Assembly (NCBI GenBank): GCA_026168455.1
Contig: CM047426.1
Location: 48,059,589-48,123,588 of the forward strand
Length of the DNA: 64,000 bases
Reading direction: 5' to 3'
Source: Theocolax elegans
Lineage: Eukaryota > Arthropoda > Insecta > Hymenoptera > Cerocephalidae
The position numbers and the translations under genes are program-made. This document shows, in pieces, positions 1-12,599 of this stretch; the stretch's first letter is position 1, and each line of letters begins with the position of its first letter. A model generated the notes under the pieces. It was not told where the DNA came from. It saw nothing but the letters and a program-made list of their open reading frames with translations, and made no database searches.

Positions 1-356
1 AAAATGTCGTTTGATGCAGACAATGAATTGTTAAATTTATTTATTACTTCAGTATTATAGTAAAAAATGTCGCTTGATGCAGACAATGAATTTTTAATTT
101 GTTTATTTCTTCAATATTTTAGTAAAAAAATCTCGCTTGATGCAGACAATAAATTTTTAATTTGTTTATTTCTTCAGTATTTTAGTAAACAAAATGTCGC
201 TTGAGGGCATACAATGATTTTAAATTTGTTTATTTCTTCAGTATTTTAGTAAAAAAAATGTCGCTTGATGCAGACACTGAATTTTTAATTTGTTTATTTT
301 TCTTCAATATTATGAATTTTAATTTGTTTATTTCTTCAGTATTTTAGTAAAAAATG
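1..356. repeat. AT-rich satellite, about 62-63-bp monomer (left block)
   Basis: About five and a half monomers of the same satellite that fills 1981-7790. Each monomer carries the landmark words GTCGCTTGATGCAGACAATG and TTTATTTCTTCAGTATTTTAG. Monomers differ by single-base changes and by lengths of A and T runs. The block ends abruptly inside a monomer at about 375, where the sequence switches to the second satellite. The array runs off the left edge of the window. Confidence 0.95.
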
Positions 357-369
357 TCGCTTGATGCAG

Positions 370-1160
370 ACAATGGAGTTATCCCGGAATACCTCAAAAT
401 TCCCGAAATATCGAGGAAATCCCGTAATTAGTGAAGTTATCCAGGCATACCTCATAAATTCCCGAAATATCCAGGAAATCCCGTTACTAGTAAAGTTATC
501 CCGAAATAACTCAGAACTTCCCGAAGTATCCACTAAATCCCAAAATTAGTAAATTTATCCCGGCATACCACAGAAATTATCGAAATATTCAGAAAATCTC
601 GAAATTGGTGGAGTTATCCCGGAATATATCAAAAATTCCCGAAATACCACAGAAAATCCCGAAATACCATAGAAAATCTTCAAATAACCAGAAAATCCCG
701 AAATTAGGGAATTTATCCCGAAATACAACAGAATGTCCCGAAACATCCAGGAAATCCTGAAAGTGGTGGAGTTACTCGAAATACGTCAGCAAATTCGAAA
801 CATCCAGGAAATCCCTCAATTAGTGAATTTATCCCGAAATGTCACAGAAAATCCCGAAACATCCAGGAAATCCCGAAATTGGTGGATTTATCCCGGAATA
901 CCACAGAAAAACCCGAGACTTGCTGGAAATCCCGAAATTGGTGGATTTACCCGGAATACCTCAGAAAATCCCAAAACATCCAGGAAAACCCTAAATTAGT
1001 GAAGATTTCCCGGCATATCTAAGAAATTACCGAATTATTTAGAAAATCCCGATATTAGTGGAGTTATCCTGGAATACCTCAAAATTCCCGAAATATCCAG
1101 AAAATCCCGTATTTAGTGAAGTTATCCCGAAATAATTCAGAAATTCCTCGAAATATCAGC
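370..1160. repeat. Second satellite, about 57-58-bp monomer
   Basis: Roughly 14 diverged copies of a unit with the words GTTATCCCGGAATACC, CCCGAAATATCCAGGAAATC and CCGAAATTAGTGAA. Successive GTTATCCCG landmarks fall near 378, 434, 497, 553 and 611, and continue to about 1119. Copies are more diverged from each other than in the neighbouring 63-bp satellite, which suggests an older array. Short reading frames on both strands here are by-products of the repetition and are not genes. Confidence 0.9.
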
Positions 1161-1980
1161 GTTAACCCTTCCACTCCACACATACTCTTAATTCTTACAA
1201 CAGGAGACCGGACACCACCGCCGGACACCGGAGAGCGGATGAATTTTAATATAATACTAGCCATATTACCTTGGTCGCTAACGCTCCCTCGGTTGAATCA
1301 CATTTTTGAGGCTAGACGTTGATTATAAAGTGTAGTCTTAAATTTATTATTAGTTTATAACAAATAAATTTTAAACGATTTTGATACAATTATTTTATTT
1401 TATTTTCAAACCAATTTTTTTCATGTGCTTTAAACTATTCATTAAAATTTGTTGTTATATTATAAAAACAAATAAAAAAAAATTATAAAATATTTTATTT
1501 TAAAAAATGTATACAATTTATTCCTTTTACTCATCATGATATTTAACTATAACTGTTTATTTTCGAATGTTGGTTTATATTATTTTCTCTCTGCATTTAC
1601 AGGCTTGCGACTGTCATATAATGAACGTAAATATAATGTGTATTAAAAGTTTCAAATATTTGATTTTCTAACATATACATATTTCAAAATTATGTATGGT
1701 ATAATACGTAAATATTTTAAAATTGATAAAAATATACGTTCCAATATGACTGCATTAAAAATAAAATAAATAATATAATATGGCATCTCGTATATTCGTA
1801 TTTATTTTATATATTTTGTAATTTTTTGTTTCATTAATATCTAAACAAAGTTCTAAAATAATATCACTTTTTGCAGACAATGTATTCTAACAAGTATTAT
1901 CAAAATATTTTAATTGATATTTAATTAATGCTATATTAGACATTTAATTATTTTAAAATTTGTATATTTTATAAATAATT
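1161..1980. other. AT-rich spacer between satellite blocks
   Basis: No gene is supported. A short stretch at 1257-1292 (CTAGCC followed by TCGCTAACGCTCCCTCGG) is related to a motif repeated near 44.1, 51.4 and 52.2 kb. From about 1935 the sequence (a TATTTTATAAATAATTTTG-like stretch) matches the right edge of the big satellite at 7735-7785, so the same diverged edge sequence bounds the array on both sides. Confidence 0.6.
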
Positions 1981-4900
1981 TTGTCAATAAAATGTCGTTT
2001 GATGCAGACAATGAATTTTAAATTTATTTATTACTTCAGTATTATAGTAAAAAAATGTCGCTTGATGCAGACAATGAATTTTTAATTTGTTTATTTCTTC
2101 AATATTTTAGTAAAAAAATCTCGCTTGATGCAGACAATAAATTTTTAATTTGTTTATTTCTTCAGTATTTTAGTAAAAAAATGTCGCTTGATGCATACAA
2201 TGAATTTTAAATTTGTTTATTTCTTCAGTATTTTAGTAAAAAAATGTCGCTTGATGCAGACAATGAATTTTTAATTTGTTTATTTCTTCAATATTTTAGT
2301 AAAAAAATCTCGCTTGATGCAGACATAAGGATTTTATTTTGTTATTTTCTTCAGTATTTTAGTAAAAATATGTCGCTTGATGCAGACAATGAATTTAAAT
2401 ATGTTTATTTCTTCAGTATTTAGTAAAAAAATGTCTCTTGATGCAGACAATGAATTTTAAATTTGCTTAGTTCTTCAGTATTTTAGTAAAAAAATGTCGC
2501 TTGATGCAGACAATGAATTTAATTTGTTTATTTCTTCAGTATTTAGTAAAAAAATGTCGCTTGATGCAGACAATGAATTTAAATTTGTTTATTTCTTTAG
2601 TATTTTAGTAAAAAAAAATGTCGCTTGATGCAGACAATAAGAATTTTTATTTGTTTACTTCTTGAGTATTTTAGTAAAAAAATGTCGTTTGATGCAGGCA
2701 ATGAATTTTAAATTTGTTTATTTCTTCAGTTTTTTAGTAAAATTGTCGCTTGATGCAGACAATGAATTTTAAATTTGTTTATTTCTTCAGTATTTTAGTA
2801 AAAAAATGTCGCTTGATGCAGACAATGAATTTTAAATTTGTTTATTTCTTCAGTATTTTAGTAAAAAAATGTCGCTTGATGCAGACAATGAATTTTAATT
2901 TGTTTATTTCTTCAGTATTTTAGTAAAAAAATGTCGCTTGATGCAGACAATGAATTTTAAATTTGTTTATTTCTTTAGTATTTTAGTAAAAAAATGTCGC
3001 TTGATGCAGACAATAAATTTTTAATTTGTTTATTTCTTCAGTATTTTAGTAAAAAAATGTCGCTTGATGCATACAATGAATTTTAAATTTGTTTATTTCT
3101 TCAGTATTTTAGTAAAAAAATGTCGCTTGATGCAGACAATGAATTTTTAATTTGTTTATTTCTTCAATATTTTAGTAAAAAAATCTCGCTTGATGCAGAC
3201 AATAATTTTTAATTTGTTTATTTCTTCAGTATTTTAGTAAAAAAATGTCGCTTGATGCATACAATGAATTTTAAATTTGTTTATTTCTTCAGTATTTTAG
3301 TAAAAAAATGTCGCTTGATGCAGACAATGAATTTTAATTTGTTTATTTCTTCAATTTTAGTAAAAAAATCTCGCTTGATGCAGACAATAAATTTTTTTTG
3401 TTTATTTCTTCAGTATTTTAGTAAAAATATGTCGCTTGATGCAGACAATGAATTTTAAATTGTTTATTTCTTCAGTATTTTAGTAAAAAAATGTCTCTTG
3501 ATGCAGACAATGAATTTTAAATTTGTTATTTCTTCAGTATTTTAGTAAAAAATGTCGCTTGATGCAGACAATGAATTTTAATTTGTTTATTTCTTCAGTA
3601 TTTTAGTAAAAAAATGTCGCTTGATGCAGACAATGAATTTTAAATTTGTTTATTTCTTAGTATTTTAGTAAAAAAATGTCGCTTGATGCAGACAATAATT
3701 TTTTATTTGTTTACTTCTTGAGTATTTTAGTAAAAAAATGTCGTTTGATGCAGGCAATGAATTTTAAATTTGTTTATTTCTTCAGTTTTTAGTAAAATTG
3801 TCGCTTGATGCAGACAATGAATTTTAAATTTGTTTATTTCTTCAGTATTTTAGTAAAAAAATGTCGCTTGATGCAGACAATGAATTTTAAATTTGTTTAT
3901 TTCTTCAGTATTTTAGTAAAACAAAGACGCTTGATGCAGACAATGAATTTTAATTTGTTTATTTCTTCAGTATTTTAGTAAAAAAATGTCGCTTGATGCA
4001 GACAATGAATTTTAAATTTGTTTATTTCTTTAGTATTTTAGTAAAAAATGTCGCTTGATGCAGACAATAAATTTTAATTTGTTTATTTCTTCAGTATTTT
4101 AGTAAAAAAATGTCGCTTGATGCATACAATGAATTTTAAATTTGTTTATTTCTTCAGTATTTTAGTAAAAAAATGTCGCTTGATGCAGACAATGAATTTT
4201 AATTTGTTTATTTCTTCATATTTTAGTAAAAAAATCTCGCTTGATGCAGACAATAAATTTTTTTTGTTTATTTCTTCAGTATTTTAGTAAAAATATGTCG
4301 CTTGATGCAGACAATGATATTTAAATATGTTTATTTCTTCAGTATTTTAGTAAAAAAATGTCTCTTGATGCAGACAATGAATTTTAAATTTGCTTATTTC
4401 TTCAGTATTTTAGTAAAAAATGTCGCTTGATGCAGACAATGAATTTTAATTTGTTTATTTCTTCAGTATTTTAGTAAAAAAATGTCGCTTGATGCAGACA
4501 ATGAATTTTAAATTTGTTTATTTCTTAGTATTTTAGTAAAAAAATGTCGCTTGATGCAGACAATAAATTTTTATTTGTTTACTTCTTGAGTATTTTAGTA
4601 AAAAAATGTCGTTTGATGCAGGCAATGAATTTTAAATTTGTTTATTTCTTCAGTTTTTAGTAAAATTGTCGCTTGATGCAGACAATGAATTTTAAATTTG
4701 TTTTTTCTTCAGTATTTTAGTAAAAAAATGTCGCTTGATGCAGACAATGAATTTTAAATTTGTTTATTTCTTCAGTATTTTAGTAAAACAAAGACGCTTG
4801 ATGCAGACAATGAATTTTAATTTGTTTATTTCTTCAGTATTTTAGTAAAAAAATGTCGCTTGATGCAGACAATGAATTTTAAATTTGTTTATTTCTTAGT

Positions 4901-7790
4901 ATTTTAGTAAAAAAATGTCGCTTGATGCAGACAATAAATTTTAATTTGTTTATTTCTTCAGTATTTTAGTAAAAAAATGTCGCTTGATGCATACAATGAA
5001 TTTTAAATTTGTTTTTTCTTCAGTATTTTAGTAAAAAAATGTCGCTTGATGCAGACAATGAATTTTAATTTGTTTATTTCTTCAATATTTTAGTAAAAAA
5101 ATCTCGCTTGATGCAGACAATAAATTTTAATTTGTTTATTTCTTCAGTATTTTAGTAAAAAAATGTCGCTTGATGCATACAATGAATTTTAAATTTGTTT
5201 ATTTCTTCAGTATTTTAGTAAAAAAATGTCGCTTGATGCAGACAATGAATTTTAATTTGTTTATTTCTTCATATTTTAGTAAAAAAATCGCTTGATGCAG
5301 ACAATAATTTTTTTTGTTTATTTCTTCAGTATTTTAGTAAAAAATGTCGCTTGATGCAGACAATGATTTTAAATTGTTTATTTCTTCAGTATTTTAGTAA
5401 AAAAATGTCTCTTGATGCAGACAATGAATTTTAAATTTGTTTATTTCTTCAGTATTTTAGTAAAAAAATGTCTCTTGATGCAGACAATGAATTTTAAATT
5501 TGTTTATTTCTTCAGTATTTTAGTAAAAAAATGTCGCTTGATGCAGACAATGAATTTTAATTTGTTTATTTCTTCAGTATTTTAGTAAAAAAATGTCGCT
5601 TGATGCAGACAATGAATTTTAAATTTGTTTATTTCTTCAGTATTTTAGTAAAAAAATGTCGCTTGATGCAGACAATAAATTTTTATTTTGTTTATTTCTT
5701 CAGTATTTTAGTAAAAAATGTCGTTTGATGCAGCAATGAATTTTAAATTTGTTTATTTCTTCAGTATTTTAGTAAAAAAATGTCGCTTGATGCAGACAAT
5801 GAATTTTAAATTTGTTTATTTCTTCAGTATTTTAGTAAAAAAATGTCGCTTGATGCAGACAATGAATTTTAAATTTGTTTATTTCTTAGTATTTTAGTAA
5901 AAAATGTCGCTTGATGCCGACAATAAATTTTTTATTTGTTTCTTCTTGAGTATTTTAGTAAAAAAATGTCGTTTGATGCAGGCAATGAATTTAAATTTGT
6001 TTATTTCTTCAGTTTTTTAGTAAAATTGTCGCTTGCTGCAGACAATGAATTTTAAATTTGTTTATTTCTTCAGTATTTTAGTAAAAAATGTCGCTTGATG
6101 CAGACAATGAATTTTAAATTTGTTTATTTCTTCAGTATTTTAGTAAACAAAGACGCTTGATGCAGACAATGAATTTTAATTTTGTTTATTTCTTCAGTAT
6201 TTTAGTAAAAAAATGTCGCTTGATGCAGACAATGATTTTAAATTTGTTTATTTCTTTAGTATTTTAGTAAAAAAATGTCGCTTGATGCAGACAATAAATT
6301 TTTAATTTGTTTATTTCTTCAGTATTTTAGTAAAAAAATGTCGCTTGATGCATACAATGAATTTTAAATTTGTTTATTTCTTCAGTATTTTAGTAAAAAA
6401 ATGTCGCTTGATGCAGACAATGAATTTTTAATTTGTTTATTTCTTCAATATTTTAGTAAAAAAATCTCGCTTGATGCAGACAATAAATTTTTAATTTGTT
6501 TATTTCTTCAGTATTTTAGTAAAAAAATGTCGCTTGATGCATACAATGAATTTTAAATTTGTTTATTTCTTCAGTATTTTAGTAAAAAAATGTCGCTTGA
6601 TGCAGACAATGAATTTTTAATTTGTTTATTTCTTCAATATTTTAGTAAAAAAATCTCGCTTGATGCAGACAATAAATTTTTTTTTGTTTATTTCTTCAGT
6701 ATTTTAGTAAAAATATGTCGCTTGATGCAGACAATGATATTTAAATATGTTTATTTCTTCAGTATTTTAGTAAAAAAATGTCTCTTGATGCAGACAATGA
6801 ATTTTAAATTTGCTTATTTCTTCAGTATTTTAGTAAAAAAATGTCTCTTGATGCAGACAATGAATTTTAAATTTGCTTATTTCTTCAGTATTTTAGTAAA
6901 AAAATGTCGCTTGATGCAGACAATGAATTTTAATTTTGTTTATTTCTTCAGTATTTTAGTAAAAAAATGTCGCTTGATGCAGACAATGAATTTTAAATTT
7001 GTTTATTTCTTTAGTATTTTAGTAAAAAATGTCGCTTGATGCAGACAATAAATTTTTTATTTGTTACTTCTTGAGTATTTTAGTAAAAAAATGTCGTTTG
7101 ATGCAGGCAATGAATTTTAAATTGTTATTTCTTCAGTATTTTAGTAAAAAATGTCGCTTGATGCAGACAATGAATTTTAAATTTGTTTATTTCTTCAGTA
7201 TTTTAGTAAAACAAAGACGCTTGATGCAGACAATGAATTTTAATTTTGTTTATTTCTTCAGTATTTTAGTAAAAAAATGTCGCTTGATGCAGACAATAAA
7301 TTTTTTATTTGTTTACTTCTTGAGTATTTTAGTAAAAAAATGTCGTTTGATGCAGGCAATGAATTTTAAATTTGTTTATTTCTTCAGTATTTTAGTAAAA
7401 AAATGTCGCTTGATGCAGACAATGAATTTTAAATTTGTTTATTTCTTCAGTATTTTAGTAAAACAAAGACGCTTGATGCAGACAATGAATTTTAATTTTG
7501 TTTATTTCTTCAGTATTTTAGTAAAAAAATGTCGCTTGATGCAGACAATGAATTTTAAATTTGTTTATTTGTTTAGTATTTTAGTAAAAAAATGTCGCTT
7601 GATGCAGACAATAAATTTTTAATTTGTTTACTTCTCGAGTATTTTAGTAAAAAAATGTCATTTGATGCAGACAATGAATTTTAAATTTGTTTATTTCTTC
7701 AGTATTTTAGTAAAAAATGTCGCTTGATGCAGACACTTGATTATTTTAAAATTTATATATTTCATAAATAATTTTGCCAATAAAATGTCG
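1981..7790. repeat. Main satellite array, about 62-63-bp monomer, about 90 copies
   Basis: Continuous head-to-tail array. Monomer variants recur in a patterned order: one with ACAAAGACGCTTGATG (near 3920, 4790, 6145, 7210 and 7465), one with TGCATACAATG (near 2195, 3068, 3258, 4120, 4990, 5175, 6350 and 6540), one with TTTGATGCAGGCAATG, and one with TCTCGCTTGATG. Recurring spacings of about 870 and about 1,055 bp suggest multi-monomer higher-order units. Because the monomer is close to 63 bp (21 codons), some phases stay open for up to about 200 codons. These frames are not considered genes. Array edges are diverged monomers. Confidence 0.95.
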
Positions 7791-8007
7791 CTTAATGCAG
7801 ACAACTAATATTTTAATATTTGTTTATTTCTTAAGTAATGATATATTGAAATGTTGCTTGATGTAAATAATGTATACTTGAAAAATATTCTTTATTATAC
7901 GTAATTTTATCTACAAATTTTGTCTTATGCTTATATCTTATTATTTTATAATTCGTTTGCCGAAGAATAAGTCGACCTTAAATTGATTTTTAAAAATAAA
8001 AAAAAAT

Positions 8008-9890
8008 TTAAGTATCAAACACTTCAGAAAAAACTATATTGGTTGTATATATTATTACATTATTATTTAAATTACTCTCATTTATATTAAGTATATCTCC
8101 TTCTGTATTAGTGAGTATCATTGACGATTTCGAAAATTTTATTTTTAGATTTTTTTCATCTGTAACTCTTGATAATGCAACATATAATTGACCATGACTA
8201 AATACAGGTCTTGGTAAATATAGACCTACTTTTTTAAATGATTGACCTTGTGCTTTATGTATGGTCATAGCGAAACTTGGTCTAATAGTAAATTGGCTAA
8301 CCATATTGAAAGGTATATCATCCTTTGATGGACATAAATCTATTCTTGGAATCATCACAATTTGTCCCGAATTTTTACCTGTTATAATTTCTCCATATAT
8401 AGTGTACTGTTTTAATTCTATAATCATGAGCCTGGTACCATTACATAAACCTCCATCTAAATGCAAATTCCTAAGTAACATAACGATCATTCCTTTTTTT
8501 AATACTAATTTATGCGGTGGTAAACCATTTGGTATTAATGAATTTATAAAATCTATTGTTATTGTTTCATCCAACTTATTATTTTCATCATTAGTAATAC
8601 TACCAATGATTAAATATATCTTACCGTCACCTTCAATTCTTTCAATCATTTCGTTATTTATCGCTAAAACATCACTATTTATAGGTGAAAGAATTACTTT
8701 GTCTTTAAGAGTATGTAAATCATCAATATTTATTTTATTACCATAATATCATCTATCAAATTATTAAATGTAATAAATTCTGAAGGAATTTTTATAACGT
8801 TATTATCAATTTCAAAATTTGTAATATTTGTTATTATTATTATTTTTTATTATATTAATGTAAGTTTTTGAATAATTGCCATAAAGAACTACTTTTTACA
8901 CATGATTCTAATATTTGAGTTCTATTTCCGTATCGAACTATAGGAAGTGTTTGTCGAAAATCGCCAGATGTTACTAATATTTTACCACCAAACGGTTAAT
9001 TATTTCAATATAAATCTCTGAAAAAAATATCTATAGCTTCTAATGCATATTTACAAGTCACAGATATTTCATCCCAAATTATTAATTTAATATTTTTTAA
9101 ATTTGACATATTTGTGAATTGGTGAAATGTAGCATGTTGATTGTTCGTTTAAATTAATAGTATTTTAAATGTTGAATGGATAGTTTTACCACCTATTAAT
9201 AAATTTGCTGCAATACCAGTCCAAGCAACTGCTAACTCTGGTATTTTGTTTAATTTCACAAATTTTATAATAGCATTTAATAAATAACTTTTTCCACTAC
9301 CACCAGGACCATCTATAAAATATAAATTTTCTTTTTTATTATCGTAAACATCTTCTACTATTGTATCAAATATTGTTTTTGTTCCAATGTTAAAGATTTT
9401 AACAATATTTCTTGTTATTATCTTCATTTGCAATAATATCATTATAAAACATATCATTGTGATTTTCATTATCAATATTATCAATATTAGGTAAATTAAA
9501 CTGTTGCAATGTTAAATTATGTTTTGATAAAACGTTGTCTATAATTTTTAAAGCCTTTCGTTCTCCTAAAATTTCAGGTAATTTAGGATCAAAGAAATGT
9601 TCTTTATACTTATTATAAAGTTTCAAGGCATCAAAATTGTGATCAAATGATATAATGAAAGCGAAAAGTTCACATAGTGCCTGTGGAAATTGAAAATTAC
9701 AATTTTCTTCTAAACATTTATCCCATTCATTATCAGTAATGATTAAACCTCTAACTATACATGCTTCATAAAATGTATCATTAACAACGCCTTCGTATGA
9801 GCGTATATCTTCAAAAGATTCGGCCCCACGTACATGAAGTAATAATCTAAGAAAAAATCGTTCTCGATCTTTAGGATTTACATGAAACAT
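8008..9890 (-). pseudogene. Helitron-type PIF1 helicase, frameshifted copy 1
   Basis: Minus-strand coding remnant of the helicase half of a rolling-circle (Helitron) transposase. Fragments in order from 9890 leftwards: an N-terminal helicase-adjacent region (FHVNPKDRERFFLRLL, typical of Helitron proteins); Walker A GPGGSGKSYLLNAI near 9300; the WDEISVT and GDFRQTLPIV motifs near 9070 and 8960; then the C-terminal third (8649-8008) with MTIHKAQGQSF and YVALSRVT (helicase motifs V and VI). The pieces lie in different frames, with stops around 8750-8870 and shifts near 9150 and 9400. No Rep (HUH) nuclease is seen in the window. The stop at 8008 lies about 220 bp from the main satellite. Family assignment is sure; activity as written is not possible. 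Confidence 0.88.
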
Positions 9891-9994
9891 TCTGACTAGA
9901 ATGGGTTTATTAAACTTTTTTCGCTTACTTACTTTTACTTACTTACTTTTTTTGCATACTTTACATAAAAAGAAATTAAGTGTACATGTCTTTA

Positions 9995-11205
9995 TGCTTA
10001 AATTTGCAAAAAATATTGTCACTTCCTGAAGACGATGTCCAGGTGGTCAGGGTAACCTCCAGGTTATCCTGACATCGTATACAGGAAAGTCTACATGCTG
10101 TTCTGCATAAATGTGCAAAAAATATTCTCACTTCCTGAAGACGATGTCCAGGTGGTCAGGGTAACCTCCAGGTTATCCTGACATCGTATACAGGAAAGTC
10201 TACATGCTGTTCTGCATAAATGTGCAAAAAATATTCTCACTTCCTGAAGACGATGTCCAGGTGGTCAGGGTAACCTCCAGGTTATCCTGACATCGTATAC
10301 AGGAAAGTCTACATGCTGTTCTGCATAAATGTGCAAAAAATATTCTCACTTCCTGAAGACGATGTCCAGGTGGTCAGGGTAACCTCCAGGTTATCCTGAC
10401 ATCGTATACAGGAAAGTCTACATGCTGTTCTGCATAAATGTGCAAAAAATATTCTCACTTCCTGAAGACGATGTCCAGGTGGTCAGGGTAACCTCCAGGT
10501 TATCCTGACATCGTATACAGGAAAGTCTACATGCTGTTCTGCATAAATGTGCAAAAAATATTCTCACTTCCTGAAGACGATGTCCAGGTGGTCAGGGTAA
10601 CCTCCAGGTTATCCTGACATCGTATACAGGAAAGTCTACATGCTGTTCTGCATAAATGTGCAAAAAATATTCTCACTTCCTGAAGACGATGTCCAGGTGG
10701 TCAGGGTAACCTCCAGGTTATCCTGACATCGTATACAGGAAAGTCTACATGCTGTTCTGCATAAATGTGCAAAAAATATTCTCACTTCCTGAAGACGATG
10801 TCCAGGTGGTCAGGGTAACCTCCAGGTTATCCTGACATCGTATACAGGAAAGTCTACATGCTGTTCTGCATAAATGTGCAAAAAATATTCTCACTTCCTG
10901 AAGACGATGTCCAGGTGGTCAGGGTAACCTCCAGGTTATCCTGACATCGTATACAGGAAAGTCTACATGCTGTTCTGCATAAATGTGCAAAAAATATTCT
11001 CACTTCCTGAAGACGATGTCCAGGTGGTCAGGGTAACCTCCAGGTTATCCTGACATCGTATACAGGAAAGTCTACATGCTGTTCTGCATAAATGTGCAAA
11101 AAATATTCTCACTTCCTGAAGACGATGTCCAGGTGGTCAGGGTAACCTCCAGGTTATCCTGACATCGTATACAGGAAAGTCTACATGCTGTTCTGCATAA
11201 ATGTG
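9995..11205. repeat. Array of eleven 109-bp units with strong dyad symmetry
   Basis: Units start at 10021, 10130, 10239 and so on to 11111, exactly 109 bp apart and essentially identical. Each unit is an imperfect nested palindrome. ACTTCCTG pairs with CAGGAAAGT, CGATGTC with GACATCG, and CAGGGTAACC with GGTTATCCTG around a short TCCA loop, giving a potential hairpin of about 70 nt. The first unit has a slightly different left edge (AATTTGCAAAAAATATTGTC), which is also found at the edge of the short array at 12282. The array lies between two copies of the helicase front half. Confidence 0.95.
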
Positions 11206-12081
11206 CAAAAAATATCTATAGCTTCTAATGCATATTTACAAGTCACAGATATTTCATCCCAAATTATTAATTTAATATTTTTTAAAATTTGACATATTTG
11301 TGAATTTGGTGAAATGTAGCATGTTGATTGTTCGTTTAAATTAAATAGTATTTTAAATGTTGAATGGATAGTTTTACCACCTATTAATAAATTTGCTGCA
11401 ATACCAGTCCAAGCAACTGCTAACTCTGGTATTTTGTTTAATTTCACAAATTTTATAATAGCATTTAATAAATAACTTTTTCCACTACCACCAGGACCAT
11501 CTATAAAATATAAATTTTCTTTTTTATTATCGTAAACATCTTCTACTATTGTATCAAATATTGTTTTTTGTTCCAATGTTAAAGATTTTAACAATATTTC
11601 TTTGTTATTATCTTCATTTGCAATAATATCATTATAAAACATATCATTGTGATTTTCATTATCAATATTATCAATATTAGGTAAATTAAACTGTTGCAAT
11701 GTTAAATTATGTTTTGATAAAACGTTGTCTATAATTTTAAAGCCTTTCGTTCTCCTAAATTTCAGGTAATTTAGGATCAAAGAAATGTTCTTTATACTTA
11801 TTATAAAGTTTCAAGGCATCAAAATTGTGATCAAATGATATAATGAAAGCGAAAAGTTCACATAGTGCCTGTGGAAATTGAAAATTACAATTTTCTTCTA
11901 AACATTTATCCCATTCATTATCAGTAATGATTAAACCTCTAACTATACATGCTTCATAAAATGTATCATTAACAACGCCTTCGTATGAGCGTATATCTTC
12001 AAAAGATTCGGCCCCACGTACATGAAGTAATAATAATCTAAGAAAAAATCGTTCTCGATCTTTAGGATTTACATGAAACAT
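11206..12081 (-). pseudogene. Helitron-type PIF1 helicase, front-half copy 2
   Basis: Second copy of the 5' half of the helicase at 8008-9890, nearly identical in sequence. It begins (coding sense) at FHVNPKDRERFFLRLLLLHV and runs through Walker A and the WDEISV motif. It is then cut at 11206, where the 109-bp array replaces the rest of the gene. A one-base difference in an A-run near 11757 separates it into two frames; copy 1 lacks that shift but has others. The C-terminal half (motifs V and VI) is absent. The Helitron helicase identity is inherited from copy 1. Confidence 0.88.
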
Positions 12082-12281
12082 TCTGACTAGAATGGGTTTA
12101 TTAAACTTTTTTCGCTTACTTACTTTTACTTACTTACTTTTTTTACTTTCTTTACTTTTTTTTCTTTACTTTTTTTTTACTTATTTTTTTTACGATTTTT
12201 TACTTACTTTTTTTGCATACTTTACATAAAAAGAAATTAAGTGTACATGTCTTTATGCTTAAATTTGCAAAAAATATTGTC

Positions 12282-12560
12282 ACTTCCTGAAGACGATGTC
12301 CAGGTGGTCAGGGTAACCTCCAGGTTATCCTGACATCGTATACAGGAAAGTCTACATGCTGTTCTGCATAAATGTGCAAAAAATATTCTCACTTCCTGAA
12401 GACGATGTCCAGGTGGTCAGGGTAACCTCCAGGCAATCCTGACATCCTCCACAGGAAAGTCCACATGCCTTTCTACTTGAATTTGCAAAAAAAAATTTCA
12501 CTTCCTGGAGAGGATGTCCAGGGGGTCAGGGTGACCCCATCCCTATCCCTCCACCCTCAC
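12282..12560. repeat. Residual 109-bp units, the last diverged
   Basis: ACTTCCTG landmarks at 12282, 12391 and 12500 keep the 109-bp spacing. The third unit is diverged (ACTTCCTGGAGAGGATGTCC) and passes into a CCCTCACCCT-rich tract. This looks like the older edge of the array, from which the eleven-unit block was derived. Confidence 0.85.
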
Positions 12561-12599
12561 CCTCACCCTGACCTCTTCACCATAACACACTTACCCTTA

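Larger units (their letters stand above)
9022..12430. repeat. 2,184-bp tandem segmental duplication (helicase front half plus 109-bp repeats)
   Basis: The sequence from 9031 (CTATAGCTTCTAATGC) recurs at 11215, an offset of 2,184. The left junction of copy 2 lies in AAAAAATAT (11206-11214), which is present both in the repeat unit and in the helicase, so the join shows 9 bp of microhomology. Copy 2 includes an extra pyrimidine-rich CTTACTTTTTT expansion at 12120-12215 and keeps only two clean 109-bp units plus one diverged unit. Confidence 0.9.

Noticed and set aside
733..999. 88-codon frame in the 58-bp satellite
   Set aside because: Repetitive translation of the array; short frames occur on both strands.
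6590..7622. Open frames of 149 and 197 codons in the main satellite
   Set aside because: They repeat one 21-residue motif because the monomer is close to 63 bp. No start context and no independent coding signal.
1981..7790. CRISPR-like array
   Set aside because: Monomers are contiguous with no unique spacers, and the genome is eukaryotic.
8261..8746. Plus-strand 161-codon frame opposite the helicase
   Set aside because: Antisense shadow of the PIF1 C-terminal region.
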